A DNA stretch of 64,000 bases from Kryptolebias marmoratus (Eukaryota > Chordata > Actinopteri > Cyprinodontiformes > Rivulidae): the NCBI RefSeq assembly GCF_001649575.2, contig NC_051433.1:24289229-24353228 (forward strand), read 5' to 3'. The translations under genes were made by a program, and so were the position numbers. Positions 34,856 through 46,800 of this stretch are shown here, one piece after another. Within the stretch, counting starts at the first letter, position 1. Every line of letters starts with the position of its first letter. The notes under the pieces are model-generated. The model had not been told where the DNA came from. It made no database searches and worked only from the letters and a program-made list of their open reading frames with translations.

Positions 34856-35751
34856 CTAAGGTTTTCAAAATCAAGAACTTCTATCTGACTTTGGTTATAC
34901 AGTCGCTTATTTAGTTTCCAAAAAAAAAGTGATACAACTACAATAATTAACTGACAATCCATGCATTTGTGTAAATAAATGTTTTCCCCTCGAATCTGTC
35001 AACTTTTCTCTGGATCAGACAAAAACCTAAGATATGACTCCAGCACACTGTTCAGATAAAGTGGTAGACTGCTCCTTTAAAAATGAGGCACATAGCTGAG
35101 CTCAGATGGATGTGACACACAGCAAGAAAAAAAAAACTGTGCTTCCACTGAAATCCAGAAGAAAATACAAATCTTTCTGAAGCTCCGAAAGAGGGATGAT
35201 GTAAACGAAAAGGCTACAAAGAGAAACAACTTTTTCAAAAGTTTTTTTAAAAAAAAAAGCTGTGAGGAGCTAAAGCTGTTCTAAAACCCCAACTTGCCCT
35301 TCAGCTGAACTGATATTTAAAGGACTGAAGCTTCCCACTCAGCTGGTTTGCACTTTTACTGCAATTTGAGTTTTCAGTCTCTTGCCAAAAGTGAGATTCC
35401 ACACAGCTACTGCGAAGTCTGAGCACAGAGCGGGGGTGGCGTTTTTGCTTTTATGAGTCAGTTTGAATCAAAGAAAACACTAATGAAGACTTTAGGAACA
35501 AAGGTAGGCTTCACTCCGCAGCTAGTTAGCAACAATCATTTATTTTTTCTGGGTTTGGCGCAGTCAAAGACGTATGACCGGTGACAAACACGTGAAAAAA
35601 GGGGAAATGGAACATGTCTTTGGTTGCTGGTGGTCGAGGACCCAAAGGCAGCAGGTGAAACCAAACCAGACATTACACTGGATGAACTCCAAGGAAAGAC
35701 CAGGTGAGTGATATGTCAGGATCTGACAGACACTGAGTGACAACAGGAAGT
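34856..35751. other. intergenic sequence, nothing firm identified
   Basis: Contains A-rich runs and, from about 35560, purine-rich sequence like the TGTCA-ended repeats, but without clear ends. Confidence 0.35.
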
Positions 35752-35825
35752 TTAACCCTCCTGAAGAGGTAGAGAAGCCCTTGTGACTTTGGGTCAATTT
35801 GACCCAAAAACCATGGGAGGGTTAA
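35752..35825. mobile_element. 74-bp TTAA-flanked palindromic MITE (piggyBac-like)
   Basis: TTAACCCTCC at the left is mirrored by GGAGGGTTAA at the right, with TTAA at both ends as expected for piggyBac-type insertion. The core holds a near-perfect palindrome, GGGTCAATTTGACCC (35791-35805). Too short to code. Confidence 0.7.
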
Positions 35826-38800
35826 ATCTACTGAGAGGGGTGACTATTAAGTAGAAGAAGGTGAGTAAAGTTAGAGTAGCAACACAGAGTAGCCGAGGGA
35901 AACTATGAGCAGGAAAACACAAGCCTACAATTGCCAGTTTGAACAGGTTACAGAGAGAAACAGGCAGAACAAACAAGATCCCTGAAAACATAGATACACG
36001 AACCGAAACATGTGGATTTACAGAACTCAAAACCAGGAGAAATAAGAATAGTCAGTAGTACGTAGTTTGTAGAAGAAACAAACAAGACAGGCAGCCATGC
36101 AGACATGCCCAATTCACACTACTCTGGATATTTTTAAAAGCTGAAAAGCTTTGTCTCCAGTTCCCACGGATCCACTATAAACAGATTTTAATCCGCTTTG
36201 GTTCAGTATTCATGGGGTCGCCTTCTGTTTGGAGAATCAACGGTTTGAGCCCCAGTCCCTGCTGTGTGCCAAAATGGCCCCGTCTAGTTTCCCCAAACTG
36301 AGGCGGTTCAAAGCGCTACGGCATCGACAACACAGACGATATTACATGTTCATAGCCTTTCTACAGAACTCCACTTTTAAAAAATCTGATTTAAATGTGT
36401 TATTTACACAAGAGGGCCATGGAAAAAAAGCCAAAGGCCATCCATCACTAAGTTTTGAAAAAAGATACAAATTGCCCTTGGTTTTTAAATGCAATAGGTC
36501 AAATTAATTATATAAAAATATAAATTATCTTACATACAGAACCTAACGACAAAAGAAAAAATGGCCATATCTGAAGAGACAGTTTTGCATATTCATTTCT
36601 TATGCCTTACAATCTATCAGCAACTGTTTTTCATTTCTTATTTCTTCGTATTCACTTTACCACAATCCATCAAATCAGTTAAAAAAAAAGAAAAACTCAC
36701 CAAAAAATCCAAACATTGTTTGACTTCAAAATAAATGCAAACATTTAAAAACAGACTCTCTGTTACTCAGACACCTGCCATCTTTTTATGGCTGCAAGTT
36801 CATCACCAAGAGTTTAATCTGTCTCACTGGACTTTTCTCTGTTGCTCCTTTCACTTCAAAGTCGAATAATACTGAAAAAAATCTAACTTTGTTTTTATAT
36901 TTTTCACTTTAAACTTGGTTAACTGCCAAGAGAAGTTTGCACTGAGCATGCTCAGAGTAGTAAGCTAAATGAGAAGTGACTCTCAATCTGTCTCAGATCT
37001 AATACATTTAAAATGTTATCTTGGGGGCCACATGTAAACAAGGGCCAGATTTGGCCTGCGGGCCTTAAGTTGGACACATGTGCTTTAATGTAGTGTTATT
37101 GCAAAAGATCCTCTTGAACAACAAAGCTGTGAAAATTTAACACATCTTCATCGTTCTATTGTAATTTATTGTCTTCGTTTTTTGTAATTCTGTCTTTGTG
37201 CGACGGAAGAGTTGTTATCTGCTCTTGTTTTTCTTTGAAGTTGTTTTTTCCCCCTCCTTTTTCTCTCTGCATTTATTTATAGTGATTTATTCATAGACAG
37301 AGTCTGCTTGTAAACTAGACTTTAGAAACAGGCTTAAGTCTGGGGGGAATCACTGCGTGAAGAAAAGCAGGAGAGTAAACAAAAACCTCTCTCGGATGTG
37401 ATGCAACAATGTGACACAGCGCAGCACATTCACAGGTTGTCTGCCGATGCATGTGCAGTATTCAAAACATAATATGGCTTTATGGTTTTAGTGACAGCGG
37501 TAGACTGTTGTTCTGATTTAAACCAGTGAATGTGCAGCTGTTATCTGTGAACTGTACAAACTGAAGGATTCCCCCAAAATTAGGATTTTGTTCTACTAAA
37601 AGTGGTTTAATTCTGTACAAGAACAAGCAGGCAAAATTATGGACAGATGGACGGATGGACGGATGGATGGATCAATCCATTTATTTATCAGATTCTGTAT
37701 AACAGTATCAGTTAAATACTGTCTTTTAAATAACAGTATTTTACTTTTCATTGTGTAATCTAGTCAGGATTCTTCTTAGGCTTTATTTGATCAGCTTCCT
37801 GAACTTGTTTCTAGTATTTTAGATTTGCTTTGGTTTTGTTCTCGGCTGAGTTCTCTCAGCTGGATTAAGAAGGGATGTTGATACTAGGAGAAATGACCAG
37901 ACGGAGTGACTACAGTCCCTGACAGAGGTCTTCTCTCTCTGGTGTTGAGCCAACAACTGTGCCTCTGTGACATCCAACATCACAGGCAGTCTGGACATGA
38001 GCTGAGTAAAATAAGAAATGATTTTTGGAACAGGATCCTGTGCACGCTCGGTGGGGAAATAGAAAAAATAGAATAAAAAGAGAAAGCATAAATGAGAAGC
38101 TCCCTGTGAGAGCTGATGTGCCTCAGCTTCCTCCAATGATTTCTTACAAATTAAAAGAAAACATTCTTGTAAAGTGTTCAAGTCAATGTAAGTGAAATGT
38201 TTTTAAAATTAACTGTAATTCTGTTTTGACATAATTGACTTGTTGCTATGTTTTTACACACTATTTAATCTGTATGTATATTGCTATATTTCACTTTAAA
38301 TGTTTGTTGTTTGTTTGCATTTATTGTCTTTCACATGTTGACAGTGTTCCAAAATCTCACTGTAAATATGTGGAAAAGCTTTCACATAATAATTATTGCT
38401 CAAAGTCGAAAGACGCTAATGCTTTCGTCCATCTCTGTTATCCTCAGTTCACAATATCACTTGAAATCACAAATAATGTCATTTACAGGGACAGTGCATC
38501 ACTAAAATAGTCCTCAGGCCTTATAACATCCTGACCTCTTTATCCTATCCAGCCCCACAGTTCTTCTGAAAGGTGCTGGGTAGGGATGAAATGATACATC
38601 GAGCATCTCAAATAATTTGACAACAACATCTTCAGGCAAAAGTCTTCAATTTGATGCTTTGTTTAATATATGCCGTTGTGTACCGCTGACTGGTCACCAC
38701 GTTTACAGGCGTATGCTACGCAACAGAAGAAGATGGAAAATAACAAGGAGAAAACTATTTTAAAAAAGCCAAAAATCTGGGACTACATCAAATAGAAGAA

Positions 38801-39179
38801 ATTAAAAAAAAAAAAATCAATACACACAAAAATTGGAAAAGTGTTTTTTTTTTTATCTGACTTAATACCTTACATGGCCGCTGCCACTACACAAACCAGT
38901 AGTGATGGTGTGTGGTGAATCAGGTTGATTTTGTTGAGTGAAGAGCCAAGATAGAGCATACTGATGGATTTTCTTTGTAAATGTGTTAAAATGACGTAAG
39001 AGGGAAAACATGAGGGGATTCAGTCTTTTGGCTGAGTGAATCTAGACAGTGTTCTTGTGATCTATTAAAATAACAAAAGGCTGATAAAATCTTTAAGTTA
39101 GTGCCTCCGTTCACCTAAGACTCCTTTAACTGGCAAAAGTTTCTAATTGTAGCTTGTTTTTTGATGGAGAGAGTCATTT
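35826..39179. other. intergenic sequence with a hAT-end fragment and short GGAT repeats
   Basis: At 37021-37090 'gggccagatttggcctgcgg' and 'ttggacacatgtgctttaat' resemble the terminus of a hAT-derived repeat. A (GGAC/GGAT)n tract lies at 37639-37671. The minus-strand frame at 37819-38181 (120 codons) shows no domain. No host exon recognised. Confidence 0.4.
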
Positions 39180-39366
39180 AAAAAAATGATAGACCTATCA
39201 TTCCTTGAAGAATTTCTTTCAGAATTTTAGACTAAGATCATTTTATGATAAGAGAGGAATGATGGATATTGTTGTGGCCAAACCTCATAAATGAGGTTAT
39301 GTGCTATCCCATGTAATATTGTGAGTTCTTTCAAGATGTATTAGCCCTCAGAGTATGTGTTGAGGA
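39180..39366 (+). repeat. tandem-unit repeat family, left part of an interrupted copy
   Basis: Begins 'gacctatcattccttgaaga', continues 'agaattttagactaagatca' and 'ccaaacctcataaatgaggt', and stops at 'cagagtatgtgttgaggatg', where a TGTCA-ended repeat begins. Confidence 0.6.
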
Positions 39367-39724
39367 TGTCAGGAATTGGGTATTTTGAGGTATTTTTTGA
39401 GTTTCTTTTGTGTTGGGTTTATTTTTTCGTGTTTCTTTTTTGTTACATTGTAAGATATTGTGTCGCTCCCTGTGCCCTCAGTGTCCCCGGTCATCATTCA
39501 CTTTTCCTCAGCTCATTACTCCACTCCCATCTACACCTGTCCCTCGTTTGGAGTCAGTCACCCGTGTCCACTTCCCAATCGCCATCTGCCCTTTAAAACC
39601 TGTTCATCTTTGTCACATACCCACTGGTTCATTGTTGCTTACATGCGCTGTCCGGATTTCCTCGTGTCGCCTTTCTCTTGTGCAGTCTCTAAGTTTTTGT
39701 TTCAGTATAAAGTATGTGTAGTGT
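39367..39724 (-). repeat. TGTCA-ended dispersed repeat, copy 2, inverted orientation
   Basis: Starts TGTCAGG at 39367. Its pyrimidine-rich text ('catctacacctgtccctc', 'ccctttaaaacctg') is the complement of landmarks in the copy at 52.8 kb. It sits between two parts of a tandem-unit repeat, so it inserted there or replaced part of it. The three overlapping 79-103 codon frames here are by-products of the repeat. Confidence 0.5.
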
Positions 39725-39790
39725 TTCTTGAGATTTTTTGCTAACACAACAGACAAATGAGCACACACACCTTCAATGGTGGACAATAAG
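39725..39790 (+). repeat. tandem-unit repeat family, terminal fragment of the interrupted copy
   Basis: 'gagattttttgctaacacaa' and 'cacacaccttcaatggtgga' match the end of the family. It is the partner of 39180-39366. Confidence 0.55.
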
Positions 39791-40589
39791 AAAACACTGG
39801 GGGTGGGGGATTTCCTGCCATCCAGGCATCAGCGTCCATCTCTACTTTGAATTAGCCACTGGGATCCAGTTGATGGAAACCTGATGTAAAGTGTTTCTGA
39901 ACTCTCTGAACTCTGGAAAGTTCACTTGGCTTTAAGCTGGATTTCTACTCCACAAGAAGTTAAGAAATCTGCTCCGTCTGATGTAGCAGAGAGATGTTCT
40001 TTTCCACGAGAACATTTTATACTCTAAGAGAAAGCCCTTTGCTTTGATTCATGTTGCTATAGCACTATGATCATCACAGAGATGGAAGCTTCTCAGTTTA
40101 TGGAGGAGGAGAACCTCTTTTTTCAGGATGTTGGTTGTCTTTCTGACCATTGAGTCCTGCTGTCTGTTCAGCAGCATGGCCTCTGCGCAGAGGAGCGGTC
40201 ACTCTGCAAATACTGGAACCCAGAATCTGACAGAATCTGCTTCCAGCAGCTAATACTCCCAGCATTACTGTGGTCACGCTGCTTCCTGAGCACCTCAAGG
40301 AACAGCATTAACCACCCCTCTACTTCATTTTTCAAATACACAATAGTTGACACAAACCCCTGGGAGAAAAAAGATCTCCCTAGATCTTGTATTAAGAACA
40401 AGCTCTTGGAGCTCCTAGGAGAACAAAATGACATAATTTTGGTCTTGCAACTGTGTCAGAGAGAGCAGATTCCTTCACTTCTTGTGGAGTATAACTCCAG
40501 CTTTAACAGTCTACCACATAATGAGGTAACTGTTGCAGACAGATGAGATTTCTATTTAAACTCTTTGGGGCTGGTTCCAGGTCAGAGAG
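39791..40589. other. intergenic sequence, nothing identified
   Basis: Somewhat higher GC. Minus-strand frames at 40098-40434 overlap in two phases and show no recognisable domain. Confidence 0.35.
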
Positions 40590-40800
40590 TAAATGGTTGT
40601 TTGTCTCATCTGTCTGTATGTGTCCCTGTGATGGACTTGTGACCTGTCCAGGGTGTCCCCCACCTTTCACACAGTGACTGCTGGAGATAGGCACCAGCTA
40701 CCCGCAACCCGGAAGGGAGAAGCAGGTAAAGAACATGGATGGTTGGATGGATGGAAGGATGGACGGATGGATGGATGGACGGACAGATGGATGGATGGGG
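40590..40800 (+). repeat. LINE-type 3' tail with a (GGAT)n array
   Basis: 'ccctgtgatggacttgtgac', 'ctgtccagggtgtcccccac' and 'gagataggcaccagct' are the conserved 3' end of a widespread fish retroposon. It leads directly into GGAT/GGAC tetranucleotide repeats at about 40735-40798. The reverse strand of the array yields a spurious [16 protein letters not shown] peptide. The same tail, inverted, is inserted in the Tc1 element at 47.7 kb. Confidence 0.7.
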
Positions 40801-42940
40801 GTGGTTCCAGTGCAGTCAAAAGGAGGCGACAGAGAAGCTTCTCTGCAGTCGTACCACAGACTCCTGCCTTCCATCCTTCTTGCTCCAGACATAATGGTGG
40901 GGCAGTAAACTGAAAAGCCTCCTCAACATTTATCTTAAAGTCCCACTCCAGCTCTCCTTTTCCCCTGTGAAATTGTATCTGACTTTACCCTGTAATGCTG
41001 ATCCTCAAACAACCTCTGCAGCCTTTACTAGAAAGCATCGCTTCCAGCCTGGCACAAGTACTGCCAGCCAGGATTAACTGCTTGATTCTCTGCCACGCTC
41101 AAAACTCGAGCTCTCTCATCAAACTGCCAGGCACTTTGAATAAAAGCAAGCACCAAATGGCAGCTTGTTAACGTTATATGCACGAGAGACGAGTGGCAGC
41201 CGGTGTATTGCATATTTACTCTCTGAAAATTTCATGTTTCCCTAATTGACTTGGGTTCACAGCTTGCCTTACAGTTCCAGATGACGCCTTCCCCCAATTA
41301 AAATTGACAAAGATTTCTACTACCTCTCCGTTCTACATTTGTGCATCTTGGAAGAGTTCGTACCCAACAGATGAACGTTAATATACATTATGAGGCTGCC
41401 GCAGCACCCGTTTCTGTTTATGCAAGTGTGTGTGTGTGTGTTTGCATACATATCTAAACAGCGGTGGCATGTGTTCGTACAGCAAGCTTGCTTCACCTTA
41501 TGGCCGCTCAGTCAGCCGTCCTGGCAGAGAGCAAGGAGGTTCAGAGGCAGCAGGAGGTGGGGAAAGAAAGAGAGAGAGAGAAAGAGAGAGAGGAATCTGA
41601 CTCCAGGCAACAGATGCACAATTAACATATCCCCATAATTAGGATGATGTGGAGGGATGACGATGAAGATGTAAGGGCGCAGCTGTTGTTGTCTGTCTCA
41701 GGCAACACGAAGCCGCCTGAATATTCATGTGACATTTTTTTTGACTTTTCAGCCTCTTGCTTCAAATGATGGTGATATGCCATGTTGTTTTCCAACTGCA
41801 CGACCTTAGAGCCTCGTGTCCTTTAAAGCTGAAAGGGTCTAATTAGTCCAAAATGAAAGTGGCCCCCAGTGTTGAGACGCTGTGTTAGGGAAGCATTGTG
41901 CAGTGATGAAACCCAATAAAAGGCAGGTCACCGAGAAACAGAAAGGCAATTTGCTTTTGGTAACTTCATTAATATGCCATATTCTATTGCACGATACGCT
42001 TCCGTTTTTACGGCGTCAAGCCCCCTAAAGCACTTTAATATGTTGCAGATGTGTGCAAATTTATACCAGTGTTCTGGATTTAAAATCTTGTGTTAATGTG
42101 GTTAAATGAAATCAGGCTCCAGACTAGCAAATGTGCTGCTTTGAGCAAGTAAGGAAGAATAATGAAGAGCAAAAAGTAGAGAACTACAATCTCCAAATAG
42201 ATATTAGTTTAGCAGCCAAGATTGGACCAAAGTGCATTACTCGCTCATCTGTCTTTGTCAGAAACTTCTGCTCCAGAGACTCCAGCCGGCTAAGCTATCA
42301 GGCCTTTTCTTTGGGCCTTTGTGACACAGCGGCTCACTTCTTCAAATTCTACATCAATTATTCAGATAGGTTTCCTATAAATATCAATCTGTTAAAGGGA
42401 CGAGATGACTGGGGTCTGTGAAGTACTGCACACATTAAAATGACCCAGTCTTTTAGGGATTTTATGTTATTTAACCTGTTGCAAGATATATGGCTTTTTG
42501 AGAGCGTACATTTGAAATTCAGTACAGTTATGAAATCTAAGTCTAAAATTAGAGAATCATTTTTCAGTTATTTTAGGAAAGGCAAGAGTGTGGAAATACG
42601 TTCCGAATACGAATTTTAAAATACTGATGTATGTAATACAAGTTCCAATAACTGCAGGGTTGAAAGGTGTTCACAGCTGAATACAATACTGACTTAACAA
42701 TGTGTAACTAAGGCCATGCTCTGAGTATTAAAGTACTCTAACGTACATTAGCCTGTCTTTAGTTGAACCTTTAGGGGGTATAATAGCACACTTGATTCCA
42801 GTTGCCCCTTCAGTTCCATGGCCCGTTTGTTTAAGAGATGGTTTTATCCACAAATCGACCTAATTACGAGGTCATTGGGAGATGATACTTCAAGATTTGT
42901 TAGATTTCACTGGCCTGATTGTGCCTAAGGTACAGTATAC
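40801..42940. other. low-repeat stretch, candidate conserved non-coding DNA
   Basis: Largely unique sequence with a (GA)n tract at about 41565-41601 and a (GT)n tract at 41427-41441. The parts at about 41030-41390 and 41780-42070 carry many TAAT/ATTA cores and no repeats, as in regulatory deserts. No splice-bounded frame is convincing. Confidence 0.35.
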
Positions 42941-42945
42941 TGTCG

Positions 42946-43022
42946 TTCAGTTTAGTTCATTTCAGTTTAATTTTTTAGCACCAACTCACAACAAAAGTCA
43001 TCTCAAGGCACTATACAAAAGA
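42946..43022 (-). repeat. L2-type LINE 3' tail fragment
   Basis: 'cagtttagttcatttcagtt', 'caccaactcacaacaaaagt' and 'catctcaaggcactatacaa' match the 3' end of the LINE family also seen at 21.72 kb. The coding part is not recognisable next to it. Confidence 0.55.
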
Positions 43023-44784
43023 GAAAACAAGTTGAAATTATATTTTTGGTTAAGATTCAAATCCAGTTAGTCTCTTTAATTAGTACTGGTGGTCACACTG
43101 GTCAAAAAGTGGACTGCAATGGAAGGATTCCTAATGTTGTAACTTTTGTCCAGAGTTCTGGTTTTGTAGATGGTTAAACAAATGGAGTTTAGGGAAGTTT
43201 TTATTGTTATCACAAAAGTTAAAGTCCCCTAAAGAAACAAAAGCAGCATCTAGGTATGAATTATTGTATCTGTTTTTACAGATGTTTAAGTGCACTGACC
43301 TTGTTAGCAGAAGCAAGATATTCACTGTGCTGCAGCTCTGTTGGCAAAACAATGGTCTGCTCTTCATTGTATTATACTCCAGATCTTCAGAAGCTGACTG
43401 TGATGTTACTGTGTTGTCAGAGCTCCAGGATTGTTTGATGAAGATCATTGTTCCTCCTCCTCGGGCTTTGTCGCATTTCGAACACTGAGGTTGGCTCTGT
43501 AAGCAGTGGGAGCTGCCAGTGTTGTCTCAGTCGGGAGTTCCCTGTGTGAGCCAGGTTTCATAGAAACATAAAACAGAGCGCTCCTGAATGTACCTCTGTG
43601 TGCCCATCCAACTGAGAAGATCATCTTTCTTGTATCCTAGAGACTGGCCAAAAGTATCAACACAACGGTTAGCCAGCCTCTGCTAACCAGCTGGTGGAGT
43701 CTTCGTCGCCCCCCTACACACACCTTTGTTTTTGTTGTTGTTTCGAGTGGGAAATGTCTCTGCTGTATGGCCAGATGGTCCTCCAGTGTGGAGCTGTAGT
43801 TCTGGGAATTATTTATACATGTGCTAATATATCACACATGGGGAAAAACAGTACCAATACTGTAAAATAAACAAAAATAATAAAAACAACAAAGCTTAAC
43901 TCAGAGAGCTATACAATGTTGCACAGAGGGAGATGCTTCACTGCAAAGTATGATGTCATACTTGACTTACTGTTAAACACTCCAGCAACTACCTGATAAC
44001 ACTATAGCTCCGCTTGTGATGCCACCGCTCATGCCCTCTGGTGCCCTCTCCGTGCAGATTAAACCATGTTCATCCTCACTGCTGGTGTGAATGTGTGTCC
44101 TAAACAACCCAGTCCTTCTGCATGATTAATTTTTGTTGTTGTTATTGTAGTTTGCCACTGAGTTGACCCAGTTCAGTTCCATTTATATATAAAAAGACAC
44201 TTTTTCTCACCTCATGATTCACAAACAGGTGAGGTATTGATGGTTAAAAAAAAGAAAGTAAATGAGTAGAGAAATGAATTCAGAGACTTTAATTATGAGC
44301 CACAGAAGGTCACTAAGAGGTTTGAAAACCTTATGAGTCATTTCCTGTTTGGCCCTGTCGGTCACCTCAGACTTGTTGAACACCTTGGCCAATTGTGTGG
44401 CAGATGTGAGTCATGTTATGAAATGATACCACAGGGTGCCATGTTTTAATCACCTCAGTAGAGCTCTGCAGGCTTGGATGAGATGATATGAATGGTTAAC
44501 TGATTTCCTGATGGTTGTGAAATATTCTTCAAGTGTACAGCTTTGTAGCACATTTTGAATCGTAGTTTTTCAATTTTTTTTTGTTGTTGTTGCCAGTCTT
44601 CTAGTTGCTGACGCTTGACAAACTGCCTGGTGTAATTTCTAAAAATTACAGCAGGATTTGTCATCAGACAGAAGGTGAACTGACACTTCCTCTGCTGGTG
44701 AGAGTAAAGGAAGACATGATGAAGAACCTCCAACAGACAGAAGCCTGCTCTGCCTGATGCCCAACGTTCAGCTGCCAACAAAAT
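43023..44784. other. intergenic sequence, nothing identified
   Basis: Paired opposite-strand frames near 43131-43488 suggest an old LINE-associated segment but show no domain. Nothing else recognised. Confidence 0.35.
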
Positions 44785-45815
44785 CATACTCGCCAAAGGC
44801 AAAAAGGGAATATTGTTTTTGCCCACGTCTGTGTGTGTATATTTGTGTGTTCATTTGTTTATAGTATTAGCAAAATATCTCATGAACCACAGGACAGATT
44901 TTAATGAAACTCTCAGGAAGTAACCATTAGATGTATATCTACAACTAATTAACTTGGAGTCCTATTTAAGTCGACTGCCACAGCTAAGCAGATTAAGCAA
45001 ATACAAAAATGCCTTTTAACCAACTAATTTTACAGATGTTGAGCTTAGATTTGATGTGGTAGTATCTGAGACACATTCCCACCATATACTCTGAGTGCTG
45101 ACTGATCACCCAAGATCTGTTTTTAAAACTTTGCAGTTACCTATTGAAGTCAATTGTGTCTGTCTGTTAGCAAAATCTCTCATGAACTACTGGATAGATT
45201 CTAATGAAACTTTCAGAAAACAATCATTTGGTGTACATCGACAACTGATTAAACTTTAAATTCACCTCCATTCAAGATGGTTGTCACAGCCAGCTTAACT
45301 TACAAAACACAAAAATGGCAAAACTCCGTCAATTCTACAGATATTGAGCTAAAATATGGTGTGCTAAAAGCTGAGAGTCATTCCAACTCATACTCCAAAT
45401 GCTACACATTGAAGTTTTACAGTATTTCTATAACATTGCAATATTTTTGCCTAAAACTTTATTTGCAACTTTTGGCGTCAAATCTGTTTGCGTGTTACAA
45501 AATATCTTGAAAAACAGAACAAATTTAATTTTAATTTAAGTAATCGTTTGATGTAGATCTACAACTGAGAAACTTTTGAAGTTCCCCATATTCAATATGG
45601 CTACCACAGCTAATCTGTAATCTGCTGAGCTAAAAATTTGGTGAAGTAGTAGCTGAGAGTCATCTTTTACACATACCTTGAGCATGAACACATCTTGTAA
45701 GATGTGGCTGTGGCGAATGGATGAGGCGGCCATCTTCAATTAAAACTCTGTCATGAAAGGTGGCGGGCGACTTGCATTCCATGAAGGAATGCTAAATCTT
45801 TAATTCTACATTTTA
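44785..45815 (-). repeat. tandem-unit repeat family, three-unit copy, minus orientation
   Basis: Units start at 'tattagcaaaatatctcatg' near 44866, at 'tgtctgttagcaaaatctct' near 45160 and at a diverged 'gcgtgttacaaaatatcttg' near 45490. The closing end is well preserved: 'catgaaaggtggcgggcgac', then TTGCATTCC and GAAGGAATGC, then AAATCTTTAATT at about 45745-45812. Confidence 0.82.
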
Positions 45816-46800
45816 TTTCAGAACTGTTAAAAAAAAAAAAACCTTGTGCACCATCTGACAGAAGCTTTAGTCAAGAGCCAGAGTGTCCTCAACAGCATCA
45901 TAAGTGGCACATAATGAGAATTAATACCCCAATTAGACATCTGCTGTGTTTCCAAGGCTGTCTTGAGGAAAATGTGTTTACAATTAGGAAGAGATCTCAA
46001 ATGAGCAAAGATGTACACATCATCTTCCTAAATGGCCAACGTTCAACGAGGGGGTTGCTGATTCTGGCGGGACGGGTCGGCCAGAAGCCTGCGATCGTTT
46101 CATAAGTGGAGGCCCCGGGGGAGGGTGTCATATGTGATTAGGTGGAGGGAGCTGCAGAGGCCAAATGAGCTGAGAGGAGTGGCGAGAATGAGGAGCGACA
46201 TATTCCCACTGGGTGTCACCACTGATCACATCAACCCCCCACCACCACCACCACCCCACCAACAGCTCAATCAATGACCTGTATGAGTTTCTGGGAGCAG
46301 AGATGCTGTCACAACAGGCTCCAATGCTCAGGGAATATCCAGACCGCAGCACTGATTTATTCAGAGAGTTTAGGTGGTTTAACCCTGGAGGAAGAACTGA
46401 GCTCCAGGAAAAAGCTTTTTTTTTAACCAACAGTTTGGACCACAAGATGGCACAGTTGGACTGTAAAAAGCAACCAACTGCTCTCTCTGCCTTTTTGCTG
46501 GTTGTTTTTTTTTCCCCCTCTGCTTTTGTTTTATCACAGATCATAAAGTTTTTATGATTCTTCATCAATCTCTGAAGGCTGATGATGAGATTTTAAAAAT
46601 CTGTAGACTTATGTCAGTAATTCTATATGTCAAGACACAAGCCCAAAGAAAAACTGATGAGATGATTTTTATCTTTTTTTTTTCCTGTTCTGTGCAGCGA
46701 TATCTCTTCAAAAAGTTATTGAAGTTCTGTCAGGTTGACTTGGGATGGGGGAGGGTTTATTTTTAATCGATTCCAAAGTAATTTAGATGCATTTGTTTGA
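45816..46800. other. intergenic sequence, nothing identified
   Basis: Contains an A run near 45830 and an (ACC)n tract at about 46233-46260. The opposed frames at 46128-46568 and 46213-46557 show no domain. Confidence 0.35.

Noticed and set aside
40731..40800. CRISPR-like short regular repeats
   Set aside because: Uniform tetranucleotide microsatellite without spacers, in a vertebrate genome.
40698..40892. [16 protein letters not shown] repetitive peptide on the minus strand
   Set aside because: Product of a (GGAT)n microsatellite, not a protein repeat.
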